From Castellaniella sp049650445 (GTDB lineage Bacteria > Pseudomonadota > Gammaproteobacteria > Burkholderiales > Burkholderiaceae_B): a stretch of DNA of 64,000 bases. Positions 1 to 8,383 of the stretch are shown here, in pieces. Below the pieces are notes generated by a model. That model made no database searches. It saw only the letters and a list, made by a program, of their open reading frames with translations, and was not told where the DNA came from. Position 1 is the first letter of the stretch; every line of letters begins with the position of its first letter. The DNA is taken from assembly GCF_049650445.1 (NCBI RefSeq), contig NZ_JBASAD010000034.1:23135-87134 (forward strand), given 5' to 3'. The position numbers and the translations under genes were made by a program.

Positions 1-241
1 TGACGGTGTGATCCCCGAGGACATGCCCGAAGTCACCGCCGGGGCTGCGCCCATGGGCATCCTCAAGGTGCTGCGTGAAGCGGGGCTGGCGGCCTCGGCC
101 TCCGAAGCCCAGCGCAACATCGAACAGGGCGGCGTGCGCATTGACGGTGATCGCGTCGAGGACAAGTCTCTGCTGCTGCCGGCGGGCACCTACGTGATGC
201 AGGTCGGCAAGCGCAAGTTCGCCCGGGTCACCCTGACCTGA
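1..241 (+). CDS. tyrS: Tyrosyl-tRNA synthetase, C-terminal end (partial)
   Basis: The window opens inside this gene; the reading frame is open from base 2 to the stop at 239-241. The visible ~79 residues are an S4-type RNA-binding domain (G-I-L-K-V-L-R-E-A-G-L-A start, then a G-G-V-R-I-D-G turn), and the end V-G-K-R-K-F-A-R-V resembles the tail of bacterial TyrS, where S4 follows the class I catalytic core and binds the long variable arm of tRNA-Tyr. The catalytic HIGH and KMSKS motifs lie outside the window, so the name rests on this domain alone. Another S4 protein is possible but less likely. Confidence 0.8.
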   Translation, partial: DGVIPEDMPEVTAGAAPMGILKVLREAGLAASASEAQRNIEQGGVRIDGDRVEDKSLLLPAGTYVMQVGKRKFARVTLT

Positions 242-268
242 GCCCGAAGCACTCACGGAGGACCCCCC

Positions 269-901
269 ATGAAACTGCATAGCGACTCTTTCCCCAATCA
301 GGGGGTCATTCCCGAGCGCAACGCCTTTGCGCGGGTCGATCCGCAAACCCGCGTCGCCCTGGCCGGCAACCGTAATCCTCACCTGGCCTGGGCGGACGTG
401 CCCGAGGGCACGCGATCCTTTGCGGTCCTGTGTGTCGATCCGGACGTGCCGACGCGGCCCGACGACGTCAACCAGGAAGGCCGCGAAGTCCCGGCCGATC
501 TGCCGCGCACCGACTTTTTTCATTGGGTTCTGGTGGACGTGGCACCCGATGCGCGCGCCATCGCCGAAGGCGATTATTCCAACGGCATCACGCCGCGCGG
601 CAAGGCCGGCCCTCTCGCCCTGGACGGCACGCGCCAGGGCCTGAATGACTACACCGGCTGGTTCGCGGCCGATCGCGACATGAACGGCGATTACTTCGGC
701 TACGACGGCCCTTGCCCGCCCTGGAACGATGCGCGTGTCCACCACTACGTTTTCACGGTCTACGCGCTGGATGTGGCCGAGCTCGGCGTGTCCGGCCGCT
801 TCACCGGCGCGCAGGCCCTGGCCGCCATGCGGGGACACATCCTGGCACAGGCGTCCTTGACCGGCACCTATACCCTGAATCCCCGCCTGCACGCCCTATA
901 G
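269..901 (+). CDS. YbhB/YbcL family Raf kinase inhibitor-like (PEBP) protein
   Basis: This is a 210-residue protein of the phosphatidylethanolamine-binding fold. Typical family segments are visible: N-P-H-L-A-W near residue 35, C-V-D-P-D-V-P-T-R-P near 55, F-F-H-W-V-L near 82, Y-D-G-P-C-P-P near 150 and H-H-Y-V-F-T-V-Y-A-L-D near 160. The ligand-pocket Asp, Pro and His residues are therefore kept. No signal peptide is apparent, so it is probably cytoplasmic. The start follows GGAGGA by about 7 bases. The bacterial family has no firmly assigned role. It lies 27 bases after tyrS and may share its transcript. Confidence 0.85.
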   Translation: MKLHSDSFPNQGVIPERNAFARVDPQTRVALAGNRNPHLAWADVPEGTRSFAVLCVDPDVPTRPDDVNQEGREVPADLPRTDFFHWVLVDVAPDARAIAEGDYSNGITPRGKAGPLALDGTRQGLNDYTGWFAADRDMNGDYFGYDGPCPPWNDARVHHYVFTVYALDVAELGVSGRFTGAQALAAMRGHILAQASLTGTYTLNPRLHAL

Positions 902-988
902 GCCGTATAGGCTCTATAGGCGTTCGCGCTAGAATGACCCGGTTTCCTCCTATCCTTCCGACTTCTCTGCCTTCAGGACCATTACCCC

Positions 989-2233
989 ATGTTTGACCGT
1001 TCCCGCACTCTCGATCAGGCCGACCCGGACATCTGGGCCGCCATCCAGCAGGAAAACACCCGCCAGGAACAGCACATCGAGCTGATCGCCTCGGAAAACT
1101 ACGCCAGCCCGGCCGTCATGCAGGCCCAGGGCACGCAATTGACCAACAAGTACGCCGAAGGCTATCCCGGCAAGCGTTACTACGGTGGTTGCGAATACGT
1201 GGACGTGGTCGAGCAACTGGCCATCGATCGCCTGAAGGCGATCTTCGGCGCGGAAGCCGCCAACGTGCAGCCGAACTCCGGGTCTCAGGCCAATCAGGGC
1301 GTGTACATGGCGGTTCTGAAGCCGGGCGACTCCGTGCTGGGGATGAGCCTGGCCGAAGGCGGTCACCTGACGCACGGCTCGCCGGTCAATGCTTCGGGCA
1401 AGCTGTACAACTTCCATTCCTATGGCCTGGACGCCAACGAAGTCCTGGACTATGACCAGCTCGAAGAACTGGCGCGCACGCACAAGCCCAAGCTGATCGT
1501 CGGCGGCGCCTCGGCCTATTCGCTGCACATCGATTTCGAACGCATGGCGCGCATCGCGCATGACAACGGTGCACTGTTCATGGTGGACATTGCCCACTAT
1601 GCGGGTCTGGTGGCCGGCGGCGTCTATCCCAATCCGGTGCCGCATGCCGACTTCGTCACTTCGACCACGCACAAGTCCCTGCGCGGTCCGCGCGGCGGCG
1701 TGATCATGATGAAGGCCGAGTTCGAAAAGGCCATCAACTCCTCGATCTTCCCCGGCATCCAGGGTGGTCCGCTGATGCACGTCATCGCAGCCAAGGCCGT
1801 GGCCTTCGGCGAAGCCCTGCAGCCCGACTTCAAGGCCTACGCCGCCCAGGTGGCCGCCAACGCCCGTGTGCTGGCTGACACCCTGGTCAAGCGCGGTCTG
1901 CGGATCGTGTCCGGCCGCACCGAAAGCCACGTGATGCTGGTCGACCTGCGTGCCAAGGGCATCACCGGCAAGGCTGCCGAAGCCGTGCTGGGCGAGGCCC
2001 ACATCACGGTCAACAAGAACGCCATTCCGAACGATCCGGAAAAGCCCTTCGTGACCAGCGGCATCCGCCTGGGCACGCCGGCCATGACCACGCGCGGCTT
2101 CAAGGAAGCCGAGGCCGAACTCACCGGCAACCTGATCGCCGACGTGCTCGACAATCCCGACGATGCCGACAACGTCGCCCGGGTTCGCGCGCGGGTCAAC
2201 GAACTGACCGCGCGCCTGCCGGTCTATCGCTAA
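989..2233 (+). CDS. glyA: Serine hydroxymethyltransferase
   Basis: This is a 414-residue PLP enzyme that interconverts serine plus tetrahydrofolate with glycine plus 5,10-methylene-tetrahydrofolate, the main one-carbon source. The PLP lysine is K229 in T-T-H-K-S-L-R-G-P-R-G-G. The family segments I-A-S-E-N-Y-A-S, Y-A-E-G-Y-P-G-K-R-Y-Y-G-G and P-N-S-G-S-Q-A-N are all present, and length matches the family (E. coli 417). Upstream, a 9-base unit starting TATAGGC is repeated three times at 897-922 and TAGAAT at 930-935 could be a -10 box, though no good -35 is seen. nrdR follows after 39 bases, an arrangement common in betaproteobacteria. Confidence 0.98.
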   Translation: MFDRSRTLDQADPDIWAAIQQENTRQEQHIELIASENYASPAVMQAQGTQLTNKYAEGYPGKRYYGGCEYVDVVEQLAIDRLKAIFGAEAANVQPNSGSQANQGVYMAVLKPGDSVLGMSLAEGGHLTHGSPVNASGKLYNFHSYGLDANEVLDYDQLEELARTHKPKLIVGGASAYSLHIDFERMARIAHDNGALFMVDIAHYAGLVAGGVYPNPVPHADFVTSTTHKSLRGPRGGVIMMKAEFEKAINSSIFPGIQGGPLMHVIAAKAVAFGEALQPDFKAYAAQVAANARVLADTLVKRGLRIVSGRTESHVMLVDLRAKGITGKAAEAVLGEAHITVNKNAIPNDPEKPFVTSGIRLGTPAMTTRGFKEAEAELTGNLIADVLDNPDDADNVARVRARVNELTARLPVYR

Positions 2234-2272
2234 TCCAACCGGAACGGGCGCCTGCGGGCGCCCGCAGCGCAG

Positions 2273-2746
2273 ATGAAGTGTCCGTTCTGCAATTGCCCCG
2301 AAACCCAGGTCGTGGATTCCCGGGTCTCCGAGGAAGGCGACACGATCCGTCGCCGCCGCCGGTGCACGGCCTGTGACCGCCGCTTCACGACCTATGAACG
2401 GGTCGATCTGATGATGCCGGCCATCGTCAAGCGCAACGGAACCCGCGCGGATTTCGATCCGTCCAAGCTGCACGGCAGCATGTCCCTGGCGCTGCGCAAA
2501 CGCCCGGTCAGCGCGACGGCTCTGGACGCTGCCGTTGCGCGCATCCAGGAACGCCTGCTGACCAGCGGCCAGCGCGAAGTGCCGTCCGACCATGTGGGCG
2601 AACTGGTCATGTCGGAACTGCGTCAGCTCGATCCCGTGGCCTATGTGCGTTTTGCCTCGGTCTATCGCAGCTTCGAGGATCTGCGCGAATTCGTCCAGGC
2701 CATCGACGAATTCCGCCGCGCGGATGAGACCGATGACACGGGTTGA
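2273..2746 (+). CDS. nrdR: Transcriptional repressor NrdR
   Basis: This is a 157-residue repressor of ribonucleotide reductase genes. The N-terminus is a zinc ribbon with C3-x-x-C6 and C31-x-x-C34, including the R-R-R-R-R-C-T-A-C segment, followed by an ATP-cone domain (about residues 49-139) that senses ATP/dATP. Length and motif spacing match the family exactly. It lies between glyA and ribD and its last 14 bases overlap the ribD start, so it is very likely translated from the same mRNA as the riboflavin genes. No NrdR box was found within the window. Confidence 0.97.
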   Translation: MKCPFCNCPETQVVDSRVSEEGDTIRRRRRCTACDRRFTTYERVDLMMPAIVKRNGTRADFDPSKLHGSMSLALRKRPVSATALDAAVARIQERLLTSGQREVPSDHVGELVMSELRQLDPVAYVRFASVYRSFEDLREFVQAIDEFRRADETDDTG

Positions 2747-3893
2747 AAGTACCTTCTCCACGGAAGACCACCGCTGGATGCGGCGCGCCCTGACGGTGGC
2801 CGAGCAGGCCCTGTTCGTCAGCAGCCCGAATCCTCGCGTCGGCTGCGTGCTGGTGCGCGACGGCCGCTGGCTGGCCGAGGGCAGCACGCAGCGGGCAGGC
2901 GGCCGGCACGCCGAGGCCCAGGCCCTGCACGAGGCCGCCCTTCAGGGCGTGGACGTGCGCGGAGCCACCGCTTACGTCACGCTGGAGCCCTGCAGTCATA
3001 CCGGCCGCACGCCGCCGTGTGCCGATGCCCTGATTGCGGCCGGTGTCGCGCGCGTCGTGATCGCACTCCAGGACCCCAATCCCAAAGTGGCGGGTGGTGG
3101 AATCGTGCGGCTGCGGGCCGCCGGCATCCAGGTCGACGTCGGCTTGTTCGCCGAGGATGCCTTGACGCAGAACCCCGGATTTTTTGCCCGGATGACGCGT
3201 GGCACGCCCTGGTTGTGGCTGAAGTCGGCGTCGTCCTTCGACGGGCGCACGGCCCTGCCGGACGGCCGTTCGCAATGGATCACCAGTGACGCCGCGCGCG
3301 AGGACGGACATCGTTGGCGGGCACGGTCCTGCATGGTGCTGACCGGCATCGGTACGGTGCTGGCCGACGATCCCATGCTGGATGCGCGTGCGGTCGAGAC
3401 CCCGCGCCAGCCGATCCGTGCCGTGCTGGACACGCAATTCGTTCTGGGCGAGCAGGCCCGGATCATCAATGGCGATCCGGTCTGGGTCTTCACGACACGG
3501 CCCGACGCCGGCAAGGCCGCCCGTCTGGCGGCGCGCAATGTGCGCGTCATCGTGCTGCCTGCGGATGATCGTGGCGGTCTGTCCCTGGAGGCGCTGGTGC
3601 GCTGGCTGGGGGATCACGAGATCAATGAGGTCCACGTCGAGGCCGGCGCACGTCTGCAGGGCGCGCTGGTCCAGGCGGGACTGGTCGATGAGTGGGTGGC
3701 GTATGTGGCGCCCTGCATCCTGGGGGATGGCCAGGGCCTGGCGGCGCTGCCGGCTCCGATTTCGGACCTGGACCAGGCCTATCGATATGAGTTCCTGGAC
3801 GTTCAGTTCCTGTCCCCGGACATGCGGTTGCATTTGCGCGATACGGCGCGATGGCAGGCGCTGGTCCGGGCTTGCGGCCTGCGCAATAAATAA
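2733..3893 (+). CDS. ribD: Bifunctional riboflavin deaminase/reductase RibD
   Basis: The 386-residue protein carries out the second and third steps of riboflavin synthesis. The N-terminal half is a zinc cytidine-deaminase-like domain (H-A-E-A-Q-A-L and P-C-S-H-T-G-R-T-P-P-C). The C-terminal half is an NADPH-dependent reductase (S-S-F-D-G-R-T-A-L-P-D-G-R-S-Q-W-I-T). I chose the ATG at 2733, which overlaps the nrdR end by 14 bases; the frame is open further upstream but that part is out-of-frame nrdR sequence. ribE follows 11 bases downstream, so the two form a unit. No FMN riboswitch is seen in front of this gene. Confidence 0.96.
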   Translation: MTRVESTFSTEDHRWMRRALTVAEQALFVSSPNPRVGCVLVRDGRWLAEGSTQRAGGRHAEAQALHEAALQGVDVRGATAYVTLEPCSHTGRTPPCADALIAAGVARVVIALQDPNPKVAGGGIVRLRAAGIQVDVGLFAEDALTQNPGFFARMTRGTPWLWLKSASSFDGRTALPDGRSQWITSDAAREDGHRWRARSCMVLTGIGTVLADDPMLDARAVETPRQPIRAVLDTQFVLGEQARIINGDPVWVFTTRPDAGKAARLAARNVRVIVLPADDRGGLSLEALVRWLGDHEINEVHVEAGARLQGALVQAGLVDEWVAYVAPCILGDGQGLAALPAPISDLDQAYRYEFLDVQFLSPDMRLHLRDTARWQALVRACGLRNK

Positions 3894-3904
3894 AGGATAG
3901 CCTC

Positions 3905-4549
3905 ATGTTCACTGGTATCGTCGCGGCCGTGGGCCGCATCACCGAAGTCCGTCCCTTGGGAGACGGTGAGGACGCGGGCGTGCGCCTGTCGATCCAGGCC
4001 GGCGGCCTGCCGCTGGCGGCGACCCGTTTGGGTGATTCAATCGCCATCCAGGGCGCCTGCATGACGGCCGTCGTCCTGCACGACGATGCCTTCGAGGTCG
4101 ATGTGTCGCGCGAAAGCCTGGACCACACCTGCGGCCTGGACCGGCCCGGCGAGGTCAACCTGGAGCACGCCCTGCGGCTGGGCGACAGCCTGGACGGACA
4201 TCTGGTGTCCGGCCACGTCGATGGCGTGGGCCGGGTGACCTGCTTCGAGGCTGTGGCGGAATCAACCGAACTGCGCATCATCGTCCCGGTCCACCTGTCG
4301 AAATACCTGGCGTACAAAGGCTCGGTCACGGTCAATGGCGTCAGCCTGACGGTCAACCGCGTGGATGACCAGGAAGAAGGCACCGAAATCTCCATCAACC
4401 TGATCCCGCATACCGTCCAGGTCACGACCCTGCGCAACCTGGAGGTCGGCTCCCCCGTCAATCTGGAGATCGATCTGATCGCCCGTTACGTCGAACGGAT
4501 GGTGGGCGGCATGGGTGCGGCAGCGCCCGGTGGCTTGGGCGTTGCCTGA
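3905..4549 (+). CDS. ribE: Riboflavin synthase alpha subunit
   Basis: The 214-residue enzyme dismutates two 6,7-dimethyl-8-ribityllumazine molecules into riboflavin and a pyrimidine. It begins M-F-T-G-I-V, the conserved N-terminus of the family, and contains two internally similar lumazine-binding barrels: the first has I-Q-G-A-C-M-T near residue 51, the second has S-V-T-V-N-G-V-S-L-T near residue 140. H-L-V-S-G-H-V-D-G-V-G near residue 100 is also conserved. The start follows AAGGATAGCCTC. It is the last gene of the glyA-nrdR-ribD-ribE run; I see no ribBA or ribH after it. Confidence 0.97.
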   Translation: MFTGIVAAVGRITEVRPLGDGEDAGVRLSIQAGGLPLAATRLGDSIAIQGACMTAVVLHDDAFEVDVSRESLDHTCGLDRPGEVNLEHALRLGDSLDGHLVSGHVDGVGRVTCFEAVAESTELRIIVPVHLSKYLAYKGSVTVNGVSLTVNRVDDQEEGTEISINLIPHTVQVTTLRNLEVGSPVNLEIDLIARYVERMVGGMGAAAPGGLGVA

Positions 4550-4645
4550 TCGCAGGGCCCGGTTCCACAGAGGGCGGCTGACGGGTTTGGCATTATTCTG
4601 CTAGAATAGCGGACTTCGTCTGCCGCTATGGCGTGCAGACGTGCA

Positions 4646-4736
4646 GGACAGGTGGCCGAGTGGTTGAAGGCGCACGCCTGGAAAGCGTGTATACGTGAAT
4701 AGCGTATCGGGGGTTCGAATCCCCCTCTGTCCGCCA
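4646..4736 (+). tRNA. tRNA-Ser (GGA)
   Basis: This is a 91-base class II tRNA with an encoded CCA end. The acceptor arms GGACAGG and TCTGTCC pair, the D arm contains GGCCGAGTGG, and the anticodon stem (CACGC/GCGTG) has anticodon GGA. The long variable arm expected for serine tRNA lies at about 4689-4708, and the T arm GGGGGTTCGAATCCCCC is perfect. It reads UCC/UCU codons. Confidence 0.96.
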
Positions 4737-4742
4737 GGATAC

Positions 4743-4778
4743 AAAAGCCCCCGATTCCGGAAGAGTCGGGGGCTTTTT
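4743..4778. terminator. Bidirectional intrinsic terminator
   Basis: AAAAGCCCCCGA and TCGGGGGCTTTT form a 12-bp stem with T runs on both strands. It sits between tRNA-Ser on the plus strand and the convergent GGDEF gene on the minus strand, so it can terminate both. Confidence 0.9.
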
Positions 4779-4801
4779 CATGGGGCGTCCGGGTTGGTCG
4801 C

Positions 4802-5875
4802 CTAGCCCTGAACCCTGCTTCGGGCTGCACGCCGCGTCAGCTTGACTTGATACATGGCCTGATCGGCCTGCTCCAGGGCGGTGGCGGCGTCCAGCGTGCG
4901 CGGTAATACGATGATGCCGCCGACGCTTGCGCCCGCGTAGTGGATCGTCGTTTGCGGATAGGAAAATTCGCCCGTCGTGGCGTCGGTGATGCGGTCGATG
5001 AAGGCTTTCAGCGCTGCCTCCGGATCCGCGCCGGGCGCGGGTCCGGGACCGATGACGGTGAATTCGTCGCCTCCATACCGGGCCACGATGTCCTGGGCGC
5101 GCAGTGCCTGCCGCAGCCGATCGGCCATGTCCTTCAGGAACCGGTCTCCGGTCGCGTGCCCGTAGCGGTCGTTGATGTCCTTGAATCCGTCGAGATCCAG
5201 GAAGCCGACCAGGACGGTCGTATCCTGGCGATCGGCCTGTGCAAGCTGGCGTTGCAAAAGATCCAGGAGAACGTGGCGATTCGGCAGCCGGGTCAGCGCA
5301 TCGGTGGCCGCCAGGGTCGAGAGCTGGGCATTGGCGTTCAGCAAGTGTGTCAGCAGCCGCTCGCGTTCGGCCTGGTTGCCGATCAGACGGGCGAACAGTT
5401 TCAGCAGGCGGCGCGCCTGCTCGTCGATCTGGCGGCGGCTGGAACTGGCCGCGCACAGGGTGCCGAACAGCATGCCTTCGCCCGCATAGATGGGTGTGCT
5501 GACATAGGTCTGGATGCCCAGCGCGGCCGCCGCCTGGGAATCGCCCCAGTGTTCGCCGACGGCGTCGCTGAACGGCCTGTCCTCGTCCAGTGCACGTTTG
5601 CACAACGTGTCCTGCCAGGCCACCGTCAGATTTTCGGGGATCTGCATCGTCCTGGTATTGTGCGCGTACAGTACGTGCTGCGTGCCCGCGTCAAGATCGA
5701 TGGTCGTCAGGTAGGTGGATTCCAGCCCTGTCGCTTCCTCCAGCATTTCCAGGAACGGTCGCGTGAGGTCTTCCAGGCTGCGGGCCTCGGTCACGGATTC
5801 GGAAATACGGCTCAGCAGCGTGGCCGACTCGGGCAGCGGGCGGGAGGTGGAGTGAATGTCGGCATCGTCGTTCAT
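4802..5875 (-). CDS. GAF domain diguanylate cyclase (GGDEF)
   Basis: The protein is 357 residues from the ATG at 5875; the frame is open further upstream but that part lacks domain features. It has a GAF sensor (about residues 25-165) and a C-terminal GGDEF domain starting D-A-L-T-R-L-P-N-R. The catalytic motif is intact as R-Y-G-G-D-E-F, and R-A-Q-D sits exactly five residues before it, matching the RxxD product-inhibition site. It should therefore make cyclic di-GMP from two GTP under feedback control. No membrane segment is seen, so a cytosolic ligand or partner is expected. It is co-directional with fabI, 90 bases upstream. Confidence 0.93.
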   Translation of the reverse strand: MNDDADIHSTSRPLPESATLLSRISESVTEARSLEDLTRPFLEMLEEATGLESTYLTTIDLDAGTQHVLYAHNTRTMQIPENLTVAWQDTLCKRALDEDRPFSDAVGEHWGDSQAAAALGIQTYVSTPIYAGEGMLFGTLCAASSSRRQIDEQARRLLKLFARLIGNQAERERLLTHLLNANAQLSTLAATDALTRLPNRHVLLDLLQRQLAQADRQDTTVLVGFLDLDGFKDINDRYGHATGDRFLKDMADRLRQALRAQDIVARYGGDEFTVIGPGPAPGADPEAALKAFIDRITDATTGEFSYPQTTIHYAGASVGGIIVLPRTLDAATALEQADQAMYQVKLTRRAARSRVQG

Positions 5876-5965
5876 GACGGTTTCCACGGATACGGATAGA
5901 TCACATCCTGGGCGCAACGGCGGGCGGAAGCAATCTGCCTCACGCCCGGGGCCCGACACCGGAGA

Positions 5966-6748
5966 TCAGTCCATGCCCGGCACGGTATTGGAGAACCCGC
6001 AGTCCACGTGCAGGATTTCGCCGGTGATGCCGGCGGCCAGGTCCGACAGCAGGAAGGACGCGGCGTTGCCAACGTCCTCGATGGTGACGTTGCGGCCCAG
6101 CGGCGATTGCGACTCGACGTACTTCAGCATGTTGGAGAAGTCGCGGATGCCGCTGGCGGCCAGGGTCTTGATCGGACCGGCGGAAATGCCGTTGGCGCGC
6201 AGGCCCTTTTTGCCCATGGACTTGGCCAGGTAGCGCACGCTGGCTTCCAGGGACGCCTTGGCCAGGCCCATCATGTTGTAGTTGGGGATGGCTTTTTCAG
6301 CGCCCAGGTAGCTCAGGGTCAGGACCGAGCCGTTGCGGCCTTCCAGCATGGGCATCGCGGCCTTGGCCAGGGCGGGGAAGCTGTAGGCGGAGATGTCGTG
6401 GGCGATGCGGAAGTTCTCGCGCGTCATGCCGTCCAGGAAGTCGCCTTCCAGGGCGTCGCGGGGAGCGAAGCCGATGGAGTGCACCAGGCCGTCCAGGCCA
6501 TCCCAGTGTTCGCGCAGCGAGGTGAAGGTGGCCTCGATCTGGGCATCGTCGGCGACGTCGCAAGGGATGACGATGCTGCTGCCCAGCTCTTCGGCGAAGC
6601 CGCGCACGCGGCCTTCAAAGCGTTCGCCGACATAGGTGAGCGCCAGTTCGGCGCCTTGGGCGCGACAGGCGTGCGCGATGCCGTAGGCGATGGATCGATT
6701 CGAGAGTACGCCGGTGATCAGGATGCGTTTGCCGTTCAGAAAGCCCAT
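5966..6748 (-). CDS. fabI: Enoyl-[acyl-carrier-protein] reductase (NADH) FabI
   Basis: This is a 260-residue short-chain dehydrogenase-like enzyme that reduces enoyl-ACP in the last step of each fatty-acid elongation round, and the family target of triclosan and isoniazid-type inhibitors. N-terminal G-F-L-N-G-K-R-I-L-I-T-G is the NADH site. The catalytic residues Y147, Y157 and K164 correspond to E. coli Y146, Y156 and K163. The ATG at 6748 is preferred over an in-frame TTG nine codons upstream because family members begin M-G-F-L. The gene lies on its own between mltD and the diguanylate cyclase gene. Confidence 0.97.
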   Translation of the reverse strand: MGFLNGKRILITGVLSNRSIAYGIAHACRAQGAELALTYVGERFEGRVRGFAEELGSSIVIPCDVADDAQIEATFTSLREHWDGLDGLVHSIGFAPRDALEGDFLDGMTRENFRIAHDISAYSFPALAKAAMPMLEGRNGSVLTLSYLGAEKAIPNYNMMGLAKASLEASVRYLAKSMGKKGLRANGISAGPIKTLAASGIRDFSNMLKYVESQSPLGRNVTIEDVGNAASFLLSDLAAGITGEILHVDCGFSNTVPGMD

Positions 6749-6800
6749 GGTTGTGTCCAGTCTAGAAGGGTTCAATTAGAAGCGAAGAACTCTCTACCTT

Positions 6801-6861
6801 GCCGCTTGCAAGCGGCTCGGATTCGTCAGGCACGGAACAGTCCGCAGGGGACTGTTCCGTG
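6801..6861. repeat. Two adjacent perfect palindromes between mltD and fabI
   Basis: The first, 6801-6816, is the 16-base palindrome GCCGCTTGCAAGCGGC. The second, 6831-6861, has 13-base arms (CACGGAACAGTCC and its complement) around a 5-base loop. Neither is followed by a T run on the minus strand, so they do not look like a standard terminator. They may be an intergenic palindromic repeat, an mRNA 3'-end stabiliser for mltD, or a fabI control site. Confidence 0.7.
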
Positions 6862-6868
6862 TCCCGCC

Positions 6869-8272
6869 TTATCCTTGCACCTCGGTCCCCGGGACGCGCA
6901 GGCGCTGGCCGGTGGACAGGGAGGAGCTCTTCAGGTTGTTGAGTTTGCGCAGCGCGTCCACCGATGTGTTGTAGCGCCGCGCCAGCGAATACAGGGTGTC
7001 GCCCTGGCGGATCGTATGCGTGCGGACGACGGGCTTGGGCCGGAGGTCCTGCGTGTTCTGCTTGGCAGACGCCCGGGCTGGGACTTCGACACGCCGGATC
7101 GTCCTGGGTTCGGCCGCCGGTTCCGCGCCGGGGGGGGCGTAGGACGCCAGCATGAGGCCGCCTGCGGGGGCTTTCCGGGCGGGGATCAGCAGGGTGGCGA
7201 CGGTGGCGCGGGTCTGCTTCGGGCCCAGTCTGTTGGCCTGGCGCAATTGGTCCAGCGTGATGCCGTGCGTTTTGGCGATGCTGGCCAGGGACTGGCCCTT
7301 TTGCGGGTGGACGACCTGCCAGGACGACAGGCTGCCCGTATAGGATTCCAGGTTGTCGTTGAAGACGCCGACCTTGTCCAGCGGCAGGTGCAGCGCCGGG
7401 TTGTGCGCGGCCAGCATGACGGGCCGGTTGTACGAGGGGTTCAGGGCCTGGAAGTCTTCCAGCGGCATTTCCGCCAGGGCGGCGGCCACGGCGATGTCCA
7501 TGTCGCGCGACTTGTGCACCGTGGTGAAGTACGGGGTGTTGCTGACGCCGGGCAGGGTGATGCCGAATTTGTCCGGGCGAGCGATGATGTTCTTGATGGC
7601 CTGGAGCTTGGGCACGTAGTTGCGGGTCTCGTCAGGCATGTCCAGGGCCGTGTAGCCGGTGGGCTTGCCGGCGTTGGCGGCCTTGTCCATGGCGCGTTTC
7701 ACGGCGCCTTCGCCCCAGTTGTACGAGGCCAGCGCCAGATACCAATCGCCCTGGAAATCGTACAGGTAACTCAGGTAGTCCAGCGCCGCCTGGGTGGATG
7801 CGACCGGGTCGCGCCGCTGGTCGCGCCACCAGTTCTGTTCCAGTTTGTAGTGCTGTCCGGTGCTGGGAATGAACTGCCACAGGCCGGAGGCCTGGGACCG
7901 CGACAGGGCGTTGGGGTTGTAGGCGGATTCGACGAAGGGCAGCAGCGCCAGTTCGGTGGGCAGGCCGCGCCGGTTCAGCTCGTCGACGATGTAGTACAGG
8001 TACTTGCCCGCCCGCTGGCTCATGAGCAGCACCGATTGCGGGTGCGAGGCGTAGTAGTCCGTCCAGTAGTCGACCCGCTCGTTGCGCAGATTGGGGATGG
8101 CGAAACCACGTCGAATGCGGTCCCACATGTCGCGGGGCGGATGGGTCAGGTCAACGGTACGCGAGGTGTCTTCCGCGTCATAGGCCTGGCGCTGATCGGC
8201 CGTTTGATGGCGAGTGGCACAACCGGCCAGCACCACCAGGATCAGCGGCAGGAGAAGTCGCAGGATTTTCAT
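6869..8272 (-). CDS. mltD: Membrane-bound lytic murein transglycosylase D
   Basis: The 467-residue lipoprotein cleaves peptidoglycan glycan strands to 1,6-anhydromuropeptides. The N-terminal lipobox L-V-V-L-A-G-C marks acylation and outer-membrane placement. The SLT (lysozyme-like) domain has the catalytic glutamate in L-P-F-V-E-S-A-Y-N-P and the conserved G-L-W-Q-F-I-P-S-T-G and A-L-A-S-Y-N-W-G segments. Two C-terminal LysM modules (one beginning near W-Q-V-V-H-P, one near H-T-I-R-Q-G-D-T-L-Y-S-L-A) bind the wall. I use the ATG at 8272 because it places the signal peptide at the very N-terminus. Confidence 0.95.
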   Translation of the reverse strand: MKILRLLLPLILVVLAGCATRHQTADQRQAYDAEDTSRTVDLTHPPRDMWDRIRRGFAIPNLRNERVDYWTDYYASHPQSVLLMSQRAGKYLYYIVDELNRRGLPTELALLPFVESAYNPNALSRSQASGLWQFIPSTGQHYKLEQNWWRDQRRDPVASTQAALDYLSYLYDFQGDWYLALASYNWGEGAVKRAMDKAANAGKPTGYTALDMPDETRNYVPKLQAIKNIIARPDKFGITLPGVSNTPYFTTVHKSRDMDIAVAAALAEMPLEDFQALNPSYNRPVMLAAHNPALHLPLDKVGVFNDNLESYTGSLSSWQVVHPQKGQSLASIAKTHGITLDQLRQANRLGPKQTRATVATLLIPARKAPAGGLMLASYAPPGAEPAAEPRTIRRVEVPARASAKQNTQDLRPKPVVRTHTIRQGDTLYSLARRYNTSVDALRKLNNLKSSSLSTGQRLRVPGTEVQG

Positions 8273-8383
8273 GGGTGGATCATTGGGAATTTCAAGGCGC
8301 GAATTTCCCGATTTTACCCAGGGAATCACATGTTTGTGCGGAATACGTGAGAAATTGCCGGACTCGTCCTGTCAGGCCAGCCT

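Noticed and set aside
897..922. Three 9-base TATAGGC units before glyA
   Set aside because: Too short to call a functional tandem repeat; kept only as a note under glyA.
2234..2272. GGGCGCC/GGGCGCCC hairpin between glyA and nrdR
   Set aside because: No T run and the next gene is 39 bases away in the same direction, so a full terminator is unlikely.
950..2887. 645-codon minus-strand frame opposite glyA and nrdR
   Set aside because: Shadow frame over two unambiguous genes; no motif.
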